A stretch of 64,000 bases of DNA from Symsagittifera roscoffensis. Taxonomy: Eukaryota > Xenacoelomorpha > Acoela > Convolutidae. Shown here piece after piece: positions 12,101 to 23,309 of this stretch. Location of the stretch: contig NC_087067.1 of NCBI RefSeq assembly GCF_963678635.1, forward strand, positions 5,928,647-5,992,646, written 5' to 3'. The translations under genes were made by a program, and so were the position numbers. How positions within the stretch are numbered: position 1 is the stretch's first letter; each line of letters begins with the position of its first letter. Below the pieces are notes generated by a model. That model was given only the letters and a program-made list of their open reading frames with translations, was not told the DNA's origin and did no database searches.

Positions 12101-15100
12101 AAATATCAGACATATTGAAGATTTTGCGAACTGTATTTTTTCAATCTTCGATTGAATATATTTTTATTACACTTGCGAAAACAAGTGTCTTGTAAACGGG
12201 AACTAGACTTTCTTCCCGTAAACAACTGTTCCTTAATCTGAAATTGAAATAGCTGTCTTTCACTGTGTTTTGTCCAGCAGTGTAATTTCCGTTAAGCGGA
12301 ACAAATTGCTGATTGACTCCGAAGCAATGGGAAAAACGGGTATGGTGCAAACATCCGATATGTCAAACATCCGAACACTTATAATAATTGCGTAATAATA
12401 TGACGTAAGAATTTCTAAAACAAGAACTTCTTAAACAGTCCTACCCTTTGCTGGCAATCTCGCGACACTTTGGCGAGACCGCAGCGATCCGCCGTCAATA
12501 GGCCAGTACAGCATCTGTTAAACGAACGGTACAAATCGGATCTTTGCCCTACTTGTTGAAAAATATCGGAATTTTGCCCTAGTATTGCTGGTTTTTGGAT
12601 GTTTGCAGCACGTTTTGGACTTTCGGAAATTTGGTTTTGTTCCATAACATCATTTCTTTTTTGATTCAATGATTCAAGTGTTTGAAATTTTAGTTTTTTG
12701 GTCGGAGAAAGTAAAGTTGTCCACGAAATTTCAGATTTTTTTTGTATATTTTTTTACCGGTTTCCGGAATCTGAATTAACTGTGAAATTTGCCGGAATCC
12801 GGTACATCTCTAGTCATCATTTGTTCCAGAAGTTCAAAGAGCCTTTTTTCAAATTCAAAAAACTAGTCAGTATTTTTTTTGTTAACTTACGTTCATTGAC
12901 TTTTTCCAACTGTTTGTTAACTTTGTTGGGAATTGAATCTTGTTTTACCAAATTCTGAAACCCCATAAACTGCGCTCAAAGATATGACCATAATAAGTTT
13001 GAAATTTGTAAAATATAAAAGTGACTATTCGGCTTGTAGATATAATGGATGTCTCAAAAGGATTGGTTTAACCGAATTAACGCCAGTAACATCCAATCAT
13101 AATGGATTCATTACAATATATATCATACTTTAAATCATATGTAGACATGTCATCTTAATGAACAGCGTGATGCAGTCCGATTAATGGTTTGAAGTTGATC
13201 GAAAGTCAAGAAAAGTGAATCGCATAAAATGGTGGCTGAAAATGACAACCTGTTTAGTTTTTATAGCGACTATCTTTCTTTCTTGCTTTTTTGATATTTC
13301 GAAAAAATTGTGACAGTCCCGATTGAGGTTTGGGTTACACATAATACCTGGTCACGGCTTCAGAAAACAGTATTTGTAATTGTTGTTTAAAATGAGTGTA
13401 CGTCTTCCCCAAATATTTGAAATTGATTTACCGGGTGACGGTTTGCCTAAAGGCGCTAATTATGCAGAAGGTCAGAATGACAGAAAATCTTACCATAAAT
13501 AGGACTGAATTTGTCAATATTTTCAATTTCTGAATTCTTATGAACGAACATAACTTTCTGTCAATTGTTCCTTCTGTCATTAGGGACTTCCATTGTAGTA
13601 CTTTATGCTTAAATGGTTTTTCTGGACTTGATTTACGCTTTGATTAGCTAGTCGAACACTGAAGAAGAAACTGTTGATGTTTCGACCACGAAGTGGGAAA
13701 GGAACTAAAGCTTAAAGTTTCTTTTTCTTACCGCGCGAAACCCTTCATGTGGTGAGTCGATCGATGTTTCAAAACTTCGAAAAAGATTTTCTCGAAAAAA
13801 ATGTATATCTCATAAAAATGTTCAATATTATTTCGACTTCCCAAACTAGTACCGTCAAAGTACTGTAATTCAACCTTGCAGTGTACACCCCTCCCCCTTA
13901 GAAAAAAAACAACCGAAAGTCTAGAAAAAAATCAGGAAGTCTTTTGTTTTTTGTTTGTAACTAAGATAATTGTAGTGCCGCCAGCGAATCTTGTTTCTAA
14001 TCAGTGTTTTGCGGAATGATTTATGATAAAATTTTGACAGACTTGAATTGCTTGCAGTTGAAATTACAGACGCTTAAAAAGTGAAATAGATCCGACAAAA
14101 AACTGTTCATCATTTCCTTTTTTCGGAACGAGTAGTCGGTCGCTAGGTACCAAACTTGACCTCAAACTTAAAATGAATTGCTATTTGTATTTAATTCTGT
14201 ATCCTTCATTTCATGAGCGAAGATCAGTGTTGACTTCGAGATTATTCTGAATTGTAATATTGTGATGTCTTTTTCTAGCTTCGGATCGACCAGTACCTGT
14301 CCAACAGGAACAACATGGGAATCATCATCGACAAGGCTGCCTTTGAGAAACTGACGAGCAAAGAGTGCGCGGAGGTGTTTTGCAAGTACGCTTAACGACT
14401 GTCAAGTTTTACAGAAAATTTGTTCAGTCATTTTTTCCAAAATATTAGTTGAATATTTGTTAAATATCAAAATATATGTTTCCCAGATTATCCCGTTTAA
14501 TTATAATAGACATTTCATTCACGAAGATGTCCTTATTTCTTTTTAAGGTGAATGATTTGCGATAAACATCCGTTTTTTGAAATGTGATGCAAAATCGGCT
14601 CACATAAATGAGTATAATTGACCAAAATATTATTTGAGCACTATATTATGGTAAAAAACGATTTACGTTAGTTCAGAGCAAGGATGGAATTATTGACTAC
14701 TTAACTAACAAGGGTGGAGTTTTTAATAACTAGGTAGTTAAGCTGTTAACAAGATCGAAGTGGCCCTGTTTGGCAGGTACGACGACTACAACTGGGACTG
14801 GTCCATCAATGCACAGTCGCGTCAGTGTTCTTCTGCGGGGGAGGGGGGAATGGCTTCTTCCTTTCTAACTCTGGTCCCCCACATTCCCAGGATATTTCAT
14901 ACGGGCATCTGGTGAGTGTGCAGCGGTTGATTGGCTTACAACTATTTGAAAACTTTTGGTTGTCAGAATTGTCAACCTGATTAAAACGAACATAATTAGC
15001 GAAGGTGACTAGTTCGGTTTCATTTCGGTTCGACGATCGAAAGGAAGTTTTCTTACAAGCGTAACTGTCAAGTGATCTGAATCTACTTTAAAATATCAAT

Positions 15101-15492
15101 TTCTGACCGATTAAAGCAATCAGGAAAACCTGGCGTTTTTTTTTCGATCAAAGGTTATCTTCGCGATCAAAGCTAAAAATCCCAAAAAAAGTTGCCTTGA
15201 ATCGCTTTCTATTTTTTTTCTAAGAATAATTATAATATTTAGTGGGGTCCACAAGAATATAAACCGACAGCAAATGAAATCTGCCCAGTGCAGTCCAAGA
15301 GCTGCGATAAGAGATTTCCTCAACAAGTACAGTCTTGCTCTGAAAGATGACAGCTCTCAAAGAGACTACTCACTGTCAAACAATGTGCAGACAGCCCATC
15401 GTACCCAGAAGAAATTCAAACCTAACGGAGGATGGGGGGACCCCAGAGACCACAAGTTCTGTCTGGAGATGGTTGCGAAAAATCGGATGTAA
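191..15492 (+). CDS. MGAT2: MGAT2: alpha-1,6-mannosyl-glycoprotein 2-beta-N-acetylglucosaminyltransferase, nine exons
   Basis: Golgi type II membrane enzyme that adds GlcNAc to the alpha-1,6 mannose arm of N-glycans, the step that commits them to complex type. Exons read from GT-AG signals and similarity: 191-544, 775-927, 8103-8200, 8341-8440, 8893-9117, 9425-9475, 14279-14385, 14777-14911, 15243-15492. They sum to 1,473 bp, 490 residues plus stop (human protein 447), all in frame. Residues 1-14 are cytosolic and about 15-32 form the signal anchor. Family landmarks: VHNRAEYL at the start of the catalytic domain, HYREAK and KHHWWWK, the metal/nucleotide motif EEDHY (261-265), CPKC, NNMG, YDDYNWDW, PRIFH and NGGWGDPRDH near the C-terminus. 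The family Cys positions in exons 3, 4, 5 and 9 are present; human GDCG reads GICG here. An in-frame TAA directly precedes the ATG, and an acceptor-like TTTCAG at 158-163 suggests a 5' UTR intron. AATAAA lies at 15638-15643. All splice junctions are inferred, not shown by cDNA. Confidence 0.93.
1940..2160 (+). repeat. Dispersed hairpin plus tRNA-like repeat, copy in MGAT2 intron 2
   Basis: Starts with a perfect 11-bp hairpin (ATTACCCTTGC, loop GATAA, GCAAGGGTAAT), then AATCGGGTACTAGACTTTTT, and about 100 bp further on a tRNA-like segment with an A-box-like TGTCTGGAAGTAACG and a B-box-like GGGTTCCAATCTG. The layout resembles a tRNA-derived SINE. T-rich sequence with TCGGCTTAGTTGCC follows. Confidence 0.55.
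3484..3690 (+). repeat. Dispersed hairpin plus tRNA-like repeat, second copy
   Basis: Hairpin ACGCTTGC-GATAA-GCAAGCGT at 3484-3504, then AATCGGAATATAGATTTTTT, then a tRNA-like block (CTTAGCCTGGAGGTGAAGAA; GGGTTTGAATCAAAC) about 110 bp on. Order and spacing match the copy at 1940-2160. The stem bases differ but remain paired. Confidence 0.55.
4290..5500. repeat. Degenerate 140-180 bp tandem repeat in MGAT2 intron 2
   Basis: About seven diverged copies of a unit containing CCCAACCCTGTAGTTGGGT, then a GTCAGRGTACTCTC-like block, CTTGCCTCCAAATATGA, and GTAGTTTTCGAGATATGACG. Core positions are near 4443, 4604, 4772, 4951, 5130, 5283 and 5420, so spacing is irregular (about 137-179 bp). The first ten bases of the core are partly self-complementary (CCCAAC/GTTGGG). 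A further partial copy lies at the right edge of the window. Confidence 0.8.
5735..5800 (+). repeat. Hairpin repeat, subtype with GAAA tetraloop
   Basis: ACTTGC-GAAA-GCAAGT at 5740-5755, then GTCTTGTAATCGGGAACTAG and a pyrimidine run ending TTCCCGTAAAC. CGGGAA and TTCCCG form a second stem. No tRNA-like part was recognised after it. Confidence 0.55.
7645..7680. repeat. G run and GGA microsatellite in MGAT2 intron 2
   Basis: A run of 18 G flanked by GGAGGAGGAGGAGG. Low-complexity; a G-quadruplex could form in the transcript. Confidence 0.8.
8814..8918 (+). repeat. Triple 31-bp tandem repeat spanning the exon 5 splice acceptor of MGAT2
   Basis: Three exact 31-bp units (8814-8844, 8845-8875, 8876-8906) each contain TTTTTTAG followed by TTGAATTACGTCAT, so the 3' splice site is triplicated. 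A further 12-bp in-frame duplication (8907-8918) repeats the codons for NYVM at the start of exon 5. Only the third acceptor keeps the frame open: using the first or second adds 62 or 31 bp and runs into TGA. Confidence 0.9.
9683..10027. repeat. Fold-back (long inverted repeat) element in MGAT2 intron 6
   Basis: The left arm begins TTGAAGTCCTCTTTGAAGTA and the right arm ends with its near-perfect complement, CTTACTTCAAAGAGGACTTC. Matching blocks continue inward (GCAAAAAGTTCG, TTAAAAAGAGCA, AATTTTTGCATGCAAA, AAAGTATGTCTC against its complement). Arms of about 165 bp pair imperfectly around a short loop near 9855. It would form a long hairpin in the pre-mRNA. No coding capacity. Confidence 0.8.
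11195..11460 (+). repeat. Two tRNA-like segments in tandem, MGAT2 intron 6
   Basis: The first (about 11225-11310) has TGGCCCAGAGGTAA and CGTTTCGAATCAGGC. The second (about 11370-11460) has CTCAATGGCTTGGC and GAGTTCGATTCCAG. These match pol III A-box and B-box patterns. Neither forms a full tRNA that I can fold by eye, so SINE remnants are more likely than tRNA genes. Confidence 0.45.
12168..12235 (+). repeat. Hairpin repeat, GAAA-like subtype
   Basis: ACACTTG-CGAAAA-CAAGTGT at 12169-12188, then CTTGTAAACGGGAACTAGAC and TTCCCGTAAACAACTG. Closely matches the copy at 5735-5800. Confidence 0.55.
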
Positions 15493-15704
15493 TTTCGTAT
15501 GTGAAAGACAAAACAAAGACGAGTTAGTTATCTTTAGGAATGAGTATATTCAGTCATATGTGCAGTAATCGATTGCAATGAGCTAAAATCATCGAGTGAA
15601 TTCATTAATATTTATTGGTGCTGCCTTTTTATTTAGGAATAAATATGTTAAGTCGAGACATTTGTTTTTTTTATCTGTTATTTGTTTTGCTAATTGAGGA
15701 AAAT

Positions 15705-15961
15705 CCAGAGGTGGATCTAGGATTTTTTCGAAAAGGGGGCGTATTTTCAAAAAGCCACGTTTTATGGCCCTTTTTCATGGTTTTTGTTTCAGTGTGCTTT
15801 CTCTTAAATTTAGTGCTTATTGGCGACAAAGGCGCCTTTATAGAGATTTGAGGGTTAGTCGGCGAAAGATGGTTGCCATAAAATAGTAGCATAGGGGAAT
15901 TTCTGCATGGTCAAGGGTGGAGTCCCTGAGAAGGGGGCTAAATCTCTAGATCCGTCCCTGG
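15705..15961. mobile_element. MITE-like inverted-repeat element, copy 1
   Basis: Left end CAGAGGTGGATCTAGGATTT and right end CTAGATCCGTCCCTG are inverted relatives. Inside are a G-rich stretch and a CGAAAAGGGGGC block. Same family as 51913-52302, 56273-56595 and 61113-61658. Just downstream of the MGAT2 polyadenylation signal. Confidence 0.6.
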
Positions 15962-18900
15962 ATAAATCGGCTGTGTTCATTCCGTTTGAGTCATTTTGTT
16001 TTCGAGAATTTTCGGCAGATAGTTCGAATGGTCCAAATTATATCTGATTCAAATTTCAGGTTTTCCTAGTTGTCTCACGTGTTACTATGGCTGAATTCGT
16101 GATGTAAGGCATGAAGAACAAATGTATTCACAATAGTTAGTTTGTTCACCATGCAAAATTGCATTAAATTATGACAACGTAAAAGTAGCTTTGCAGAACT
16201 GAAATTCAAATTTGAGGGGGGGGGGGGGGTCGTTGGAAAAGAGCCTCCTCATTTTTTGTTACGAAAAGTTTTGTTCGATAAGCGAATTTTGAGAAAACTT
16301 CAAAGACGCAATTTTAGAATTTTTAAGGCAACGTGCCTATAGATCAAATTGATATCAAAAGCACAAATTCAAAATCCTGAAAGGGCAATAAATAAGCAAT
16401 AAAATCATAATTGCAGCGGATTATCTGCCAGTGTGTTTTCTAAACATCTATATTTATTAATTGTACAAAATATATAAAATCGAAAATTGAAAGTAGATAA
16501 TCCTTACTTTTTTGTGTTAAGCAAGCTGATGATTAAGGATCAGAAATACTTTAAATTAAAAACAGTGTTTAAGTGGTGTATGAATAGCACGTAATGTTAA
16601 GCCCTCAATTATTTGCAAAAAATGGGCCCTTTTTCCTTTTCACCCCACCTCACATAAGCATCAATATTATGGTGTAACATGTGGTTTTAGATGTTTTAGA
16701 AGGTCCAAATATGAAGACCAAATATGTTTGTCATGGCTTGATTAGTTGGCATGCCAATTTTTTGTAACAATCTGAAAACGTGAACAATATTTTATTAGTA
16801 AAAGTTTGCATGTGGCGAGAAAGGAAAAAGAGCCTGCGATGTTCATTTAACAATTTCTTAAGCTCTCTGGTCTTATGCGGTAATTCAAAGTATCAAAACA
16901 CTATTGTCGGGAGCTCATTGTGTCATACATTTGCAGCTGATTAGGATGTGTTTTCCAGGAAAAAACCTCTTTGGTCGTTAATATTTAAATATTGTTTCAC
17001 AGATTTGACGATCGAGTACTTAATGCAAGAATTTGACTTCCGATTGGGAACCTCGAGTTTAAAGAAAACTCAAAAAAAATCCAAATTTAAAATAGGATGT
17101 ATGAATTGTTTTTGTAAATTTTGAGTTTTTATTTTTATTCCAAATCAGGCCTAGTTAAATTTATTGGAACAATCAGGACTTCCGATTATCCAAATCATAT
17201 AAATGAACAATACCCAACCCTTAAAAAGGCTAGTTTAAAATTTAAGTTAATGCAAATTTTGATTTGCTTGTTAATCAACCAAATATGCTTGCTATGAACT
17301 AATCAACCCGCATGCCATTTTTTTGTATCAATTGGACAATGTGAGCAGAAAAATTACTCCTAAAAGTTTGCAGGTGGGGCGGAAAAAGAGCTAAAAATTG
17401 GAAAAAAAATTTGTCAATTTCTTTTTTTTTACTGTCGTTTTATATGTTTAAGAATCGATGAACGTAGTTCAGTTTCTCGTATAGGTCGTAATGATGTTTT
17501 TAGATAACTGCTGAAGCTCAAAATTGATTTTTTTGCTGTTTGAATTTTGATTTCTTTCAGTTCATTTCATTTTTAAGAAGAAAAAAACTCCACAACCAAA
17601 CTGCAAAAGTGTTAAGGTTACGAAAAGTTTGATCAAAATCTAGTTTAAAAAAGTGGATTTTACTTATAATATTTCCCAGCGGAATAAAAATTACCTATTG
17701 ATCCAGATTTCTCAAATTAGGTTAATTTTATCGAAAAAATGTCAATTGAAAACTGTTAAAGAAAGTCAAAGAGCTTTAAGGCCATCAATTTTAAATTTCG
17801 AAGTTGAAATTTTTCTGTGATTTTTCAAAAAAGAAGTGAGTTTTTTTTGTGCTTCCAACTGTGTGTTTCAGAAACCTTCAGTGATTATTGGGTGGCTGGC
17901 CTTAATTGTAAATGAAAATGAATCAAATGATTTCACAAATGCACATGCTCAATTCTATCCATCTAATTGAAATGAACCGCAAAATAGACATTTCCATTTA
18001 CCACCCCTTTTTTGCTTTTTTGAGTGAAGTCGGGGGAAAAAAATTTGAAAAAAAAATCCCATAGCGTTCCTCATTTTCATACGATCATACAAAGTTTTTT
18101 AACGGCCGTGTTTTTATTATCCTCGAAAGCGTTCGGTCGCAGACATACATACAAACTTCTTTCTTTTATAAGTATAGATTACACAGCGCGCTTGCAACCT
18201 TAAAGGTACTAAAACATACAAGACTGCTCGTATATCAGGGCGAGTTCTTCTATGTTCCGATTGGATTTTAAGGCCAAATAAAAAAAATAGTTGTAAAACT
18301 GATAAAACAATCGATATTTTTTTTTCGTTTTTTCTTTTACCTCACTCGCTATGTAAAGTACAAAGGCATGTATGTGCGCAATGTTTCCCAAATTGTGACC
18401 AAGTGATTTGCATAAACTCAATTTTGAACGTGTTAATCCGCCTCTTAAGCGTGTCATAAGAACGCAATATTGACCCCAAAAATCCCAAAATCAGAGGTGA
18501 AAATTTCGTCAAAAACGGTTAGTTAAAAACCCGAATTATTCTGTATTTTTTTGATAAAATGATACTGAGGAGAGATTGTAATTACTCGAAAAAGCAAACA
18601 TAGCTCAAGAGGTAACCTTCTCAATACCAAAATTTTCTTGTGTAAGTTTGTTTCGGCGATTTAAGGCACGATGAAGAAAGTAGTCTTCATTATGACGTTT
18701 CTTTTGGACTGTAGATTTCGTTATTTATTAAAATAATTACCGATTTTTTCCTCGATTCAATCAAAACGTTCAAAGCCTACAATCGAGCTGATACGTGGTG
18801 CGAGACTGCCAATCCCGAGACACGAATGCTTATGAAAATGACTGGCGGTTATCGAGTTAATGGATAAGGATGAAATCCGCAATATGTGGATTATGTCAAT

Positions 18901-19329
18901 TAAATTTCTACGACGAGAGCTACAGTAGGATGAAATAATTGACAATCGCTCATAAAAGAATTGCGAAAACACATCACTTGATTAAAACAGAAAAAGAGGA
19001 ATAGATCAATTTGCCTGTCTACAATCTCAACAAATATGATTTTTTGTGTTCAGATCAGAGCGATGAACGAAAAAGGTGCTATACAAAGAAACATGTCATT
19101 TCAGATTCACAATGGACTTCAATGACTATGATGACTCCCAGCTAAAGTTAAGCCTTTGCCAAATACAGATACTTTTTGAACTGATATTACTCTGCTACTA
19201 ATGCTTGTGAAAAGCGGTGTCAAAATGTTTATACCGAGAAAAAGTTGCTTCTGAGCTGTTTAAAAAACATGACTGTGCGTAAATTTTACAAGAGTGCATA
19301 AAAAAGACAGTGCCCAAAAGTTCAATTCG
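15962..19329. other. Intergenic, no gene recognised
   Basis: AT-rich, with no convincing coding segment on either strand. It has a G run at about 16216, a diverged direct repeat (about 16715-16840 and 17278-17400, sharing CATGCCA...TTTTTTGTA and AAAAGTTTGCA), and a copy of a dispersed repeat at about 17555-17900 (TCAGTTCATTTC, CCCAGCGGAATAAAAATTA) that recurs near 47750 and 54825. Confidence 0.5.
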
Positions 19330-19356
19330 ATGATTGCAAAGTATGGCAGTACCTAA
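19330..19356 (+). other. Short upstream ORF overlapping the ABHD14-like start
   Basis: An ATG at 19330 opens a nine-codon frame (eight residues, MIAKYGST) ending in TAA at 19354-19356. It overlaps the main ATG at 19343 in another frame, so it could lower translation of the main ORF if the transcript includes it. The transcript start is unknown. Confidence 0.35.
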
Positions 19357-20979
19357 GGACTCGTACCTTCTTTTAACAATTGTCTTTGTGGGACTAGGAT
19401 TCTACTACCTATGCTCTCGATCTGTGCCGGCGCCTCCTATGGACATGGGCATAGTAGACATGCACCGTCAGCATGCAGACATTCTGGGCGATGTTCCAGG
19501 TCCCTCGCTGGACGGGATGGAGATGCTTCGGAACCCGAAGAGCGGTCCCATTGTGGACCATAATATAAAAGGGCCCATTTATAATTTCGACATTCCAGGG
19601 TTGACAGAGGGATGGATCACTCTGTCGGATAAGAAGAGAATCTACAAAATATCAGTTACACCTCTAAGTAAGCAGTTGAGATTTTTTTGCAAATTCTAAT
19701 GTTTAAATGGCATAACATTGTTTAGGTATCTAATGTATACAGTGGGTTCTACCGAGGAAAGTTTTCTTAATTTTTGTTAGGTTACTCGTAGGATTTTTAA
19801 TATAAAGCAGGGTTTTAATGGAGAGTTGGTTTTAATTACTTGTTGGGCTTGTTTTGGTTTGAAGGTTTTCTCGATTATATGCATTGTGGTGCTGCTTTCT
19901 CATAATTGAAAGACTCAATTCAAGTTCGGCCTTGCTTTCTTTGGGCCTTTATGGATTTTAATTAGATGGGGCAGCTGAGTTATGACCTTTGGCCTGTACT
20001 CATAGAGTAATTTCAGATAGGGTACACCGTCTGTTCGTCACGCTGTCTTTTTTTCGGCCGGATAGATTCGTGCAACTTCTTAGTCTAATACCGATCTTAA
20101 TCTTGCTCTTATATCTCCTAGTCTCAATAGATCTAGTGTATACTGGTTTATGCGAGTTAATTGCCAGAAGAAGAACAACTGTATTCTAAGTTGTATTCAA
20201 TTTGTTCTGGTGCTGAAACTACAAGTAGTTTCAGCACTTACAAATAAGTGTCAATGTTAGAGATGGAATATGATTGGTTAGTTAGTAATATTTAGTGGTA
20301 ATTTATCAATAATATAATTCGTTTATAAATACTAGTTCAAAACTGGTTCCACAGCACTAGAAATTTTTAAATGTCCATGTAAAACTAAAAACCTCTTTTT
20401 TTTTTAGAAGAAGTCGAAGGCACACGACCACCAATATTACTTCTTCACGCGTCACAGTACAACCCGTACGCATGGGTCGAGACAGGGCTTCTGTTCAAAC
20501 TACGTGACAACGGGTTCAAGGCTGTTGCAGTTGACATTCCAGGATATCATATTGCCAGAAACTTACCCAAGCTAACGACCGAAAGTGAATATTTAACATT
20601 CCTGAGTGACATAATCGAGTTTGAACACATACAAAATTGCGTCATAATTGCTCCGGAAATGGCAACCGATTTTGTAATGCCGTTACTGAAAAGTAGAGAG
20701 GATTTAATCCAGTCGGTTGTCATAGTTTCACCTTTACACGAGTTTAATTTCTCGGCGATAATGAATACAAGAGTCAAAACGCTGCTTATGACGGGAGAGT
20801 TCGAAAGTTTTGAATTGAAAAGATACACAAGTCCTAATATTGAGCACATAATCATTCCACTAAGTGCCAACTTTTTCTTCGTGGAAAATAGTGTGGAATT
20901 CAACAAGCTGATTATGCAATTTTTGAACGGACTTGTGATTCATGGACACGGCATCGCTGGCAAAGAAAATGATTTATGA
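19343..20979 (+). CDS. ABHD14: ABHD14-like alpha/beta-hydrolase fold protein, membrane-anchored, probable pseudoenzyme
   Basis: Two exons, 19343-19667 and 20408-20979 (phase 1, donor GTAAGC, acceptor after a T run), giving 298 residues. Residues 8-26 are a hydrophobic anchor, as in ABHD14A. The fold is recognisable from PPILLLH (116-122), AVAVDIPGY (147-155), NCVIIAPEMATD (185-196), VKTLLMTGEFES (231-242) and the C-terminal helix. Known ABHD14 proteins have Ser, Asp and His as the triad. Here the nucleophile position in the S-P-S-L-S-G motif reads A-P-E-M-A-T (Glu192), the acid position is Glu241 and the histidine position is Asn263; LLLHG is LLLHA. Hydrolysis or deacetylation is therefore unlikely, and a binding or scaffold role is inferred. 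In-frame TGA lies upstream of the ATG. A donor-like GTAAGC follows codon 108. The last exon is duplicated just downstream. Confidence 0.85.
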
Positions 20980-23164
20980 CAAAGACTCAAGTGACCCTTG
21001 TTTTCATGGCAAGGATTTTTCACATGAGTCCGCAATTTACAGAACAAGTTTCGTGCAATAGTTATGTAAAACTGAATTCAAGAAAAAAAAACGATGATAG
21101 AAATCTAACGAAATATATTTATGATAGTGTCTTTACGAGCTAAGTCGGTAATCTAATCCTCACAATGTTGTTTATACATTTTCTTTCTAAAGTTGAACTG
21201 AATGATTCTAAAAATTACTATTTAAAATATTTGGTTGTTTGATGCGATTTTTTTGACGCTCGGGTTTATTAGCTGTGACAATTTTCGATAATTCAAACCA
21301 AAATTTTCTAGTTGTTTTTTTTTTCCGTAAAATTAATGCGATATCTTCTCAGTACAAACAAAAGTTGTTCAGTTAAAAAATTGGACAACGTGACCATATC
21401 CCCCCTAATTAATTTCAGGTAAATTTTCTTGAGCCAATCCGAATTATTGATACTGGTTACTTCTGCCGTTCAATTTTAGTGGGTGATCGTTCACTTGCTT
21501 AAGATTGGGGGAGAATTGTACACATGGGCCAAAAAAATAGATTAAGTCGCAATCTTTGAAAATCTCAGAAATTAATATTTATCAAACGAAATTGTCGTAA
21601 AACTTGAACACCTGGTAAATGAATACTTATTTTTTTTAACGGAAACAAAGGAAAGCCGATAGGTCCATCTCTGTTACATCCCTAAAATGAAAAAACTTTC
21701 TTCTCGGGTGCATTTTAGATTTAACCCGTCAGAATTAGGTACTGAATGTAATGATCAGAATCGGTGTTGTGGTCTATTGTAATCAAGCCCATTGTCACCG
21801 GAGACCCACTATCAACCCGTACGCATGGGTCGAGACAGGGCTTCTGTTCAAACTACGTGACAACGGGTTCAAGGCTGTTGCAGTTGACATTCCAGGATAT
21901 CATATTGCCAGAAACTTACCCAAGCTAACGACCGAAAGTGAATATTTAACATTCCTGAGTGACATAATCGAGTTTGAACACATACAAAATTGCGTCATAA
22001 TTGCTCCGGAAATGGCAACCGATTTTGTAATGCCGTTACTGAAAAGTAGAGAGGATTTAATCCAGTCGGTTGTCATAGTTTCACCTTTACACGAGTTTAA
22101 TTTCTCGGCGATAATGAATACAAGAGTCAAAACGCTGCTTATGACGGGAGAGTTCGAAAGTTTTGAATTGAAAAGATACACAAGTCCTAATATTGAGCAC
22201 ATAATCATTCCACTAAGTGCCAACTTTTTCTTCGTGGAAAATAGTGTGGAATTCAACAAGCTGATTATGCAATTTTTGAACGGACTTGTGATTCATGGAC
22301 ACGGCATCGCTGGCAAAGAAAATGATTTATGACAAAGACTCAAGTGACCCTTGTTTTCATGGCAAGGATTTTTCACATGAGTCCGCAATTTACAGAACAA
22401 GTTTCGTGCAATAGTTATGTAAAACTGAATTCAAGAAAAAAAAACGATGATAGAAATCTAACGAAATATATTTATGATAGTGTCTTTACGAGCTAAGTCG
22501 GTAATCTAATCCTCACAATGTTGTTTATACATTTTCTTTCTAAAGTTGAACTGAATGATTCTAAAAATTACTATTTAAAATATTTGGTTGTTTGATGCGA
22601 TTTTTTTGACGCTCGGGTTTATTAGCTGTGACAATTTTCGATAATTCAAACCAAAATTTTCTAGTTGTTTTTTTTTCCGTAAAATTAATGCGATATCTTC
22701 TCAGTACAAACAAAAGTTGTTCAGTTAAAAAATTGGACAACGTGACCATATCCCCCCTAATTAATTTCAGGTAAATTTTCTTGAGCCAATCCGAATTATT
22801 GATACTGGTTACTTCTGCCGTTCAATTTTAGTGGGTGATCGTTCACTTGCTTAAGATTGGGGGAGAATTGTACACATGGGCCAAAAAAATAGATTAAGTC
22901 CCAATCTTTGAAAATCTCAGAAATTAATATTTATCAAACGAAATTGTCGTAAAACTTGAACACCTGGTAAATGAATACTTATTTTTTTTAACGGAAACAA
23001 AGGAAAGCCGATAGGTCCATCTCTGTTACATCCCTAAAATGAAAAAACTTTCTTCTCGGGTGCATTTTAGATTTAACCCGTCAGAATTAGGTACTGAATG
23101 TAATGATCAGAATCGGTGTTGTGGTCTATTGTAATCAAGCCCATTGTCACCGGAGACCCACTAT
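20460..23164. repeat. Near-identical tandem duplication, 1,353-bp unit, of the ABHD14-like last exon and 3' flank
   Basis: Copy 1 is 20460-21812 and copy 2 is 21813-23164. I saw only two differences: one base in a T run, and GTCGCAATC versus GTCCCAATC. Both breakpoints sit on CAACCC, a 6-bp microhomology. The repeat begins inside exon 2, so copy 2 lacks the acceptor, the first exon and the LLLH strand. The array begins soon after copy 2. Confidence 0.92.
21751..22332 (+). pseudogene. 5'-truncated duplicate of the ABHD14-like last exon
   Basis: The frame encodes the same 172 C-terminal residues as the parent gene (from NPYAW on), preceded by 21 unrelated codons read from the 3' flank of copy 1. 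No splice acceptor was brought along, so it is probably not joined to exon 1. If expressed, it would be an incomplete hydrolase fold lacking the first strands. Confidence 0.75.
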
Positions 23165-23309
23165 CAACCCAGAGCCACACTTGGTAGAATTGATGAAGCT
23201 TTCGTCTATTGTGGTCGTAATTTAAATTTGTCAAGGCTTCATTGGCTAGCTAATCGGCATCCCTATTTCCACTGGAATTTTGTAGAACCGATCTGAATGT
23301 TCTCCCCTT

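Noticed and set aside
20547-20906. 119-codon - strand frame, also present in the duplicate
   Set aside because: Antisense shadow of the hydrolase exon; its repetition only reflects the tandem duplication.
20659-20979. Separate short gene starting inside the ABHD14-like exon 2
   Set aside because: It is the same frame as exon 2; the upstream exon joins in phase and supplies the anchor and first strands.
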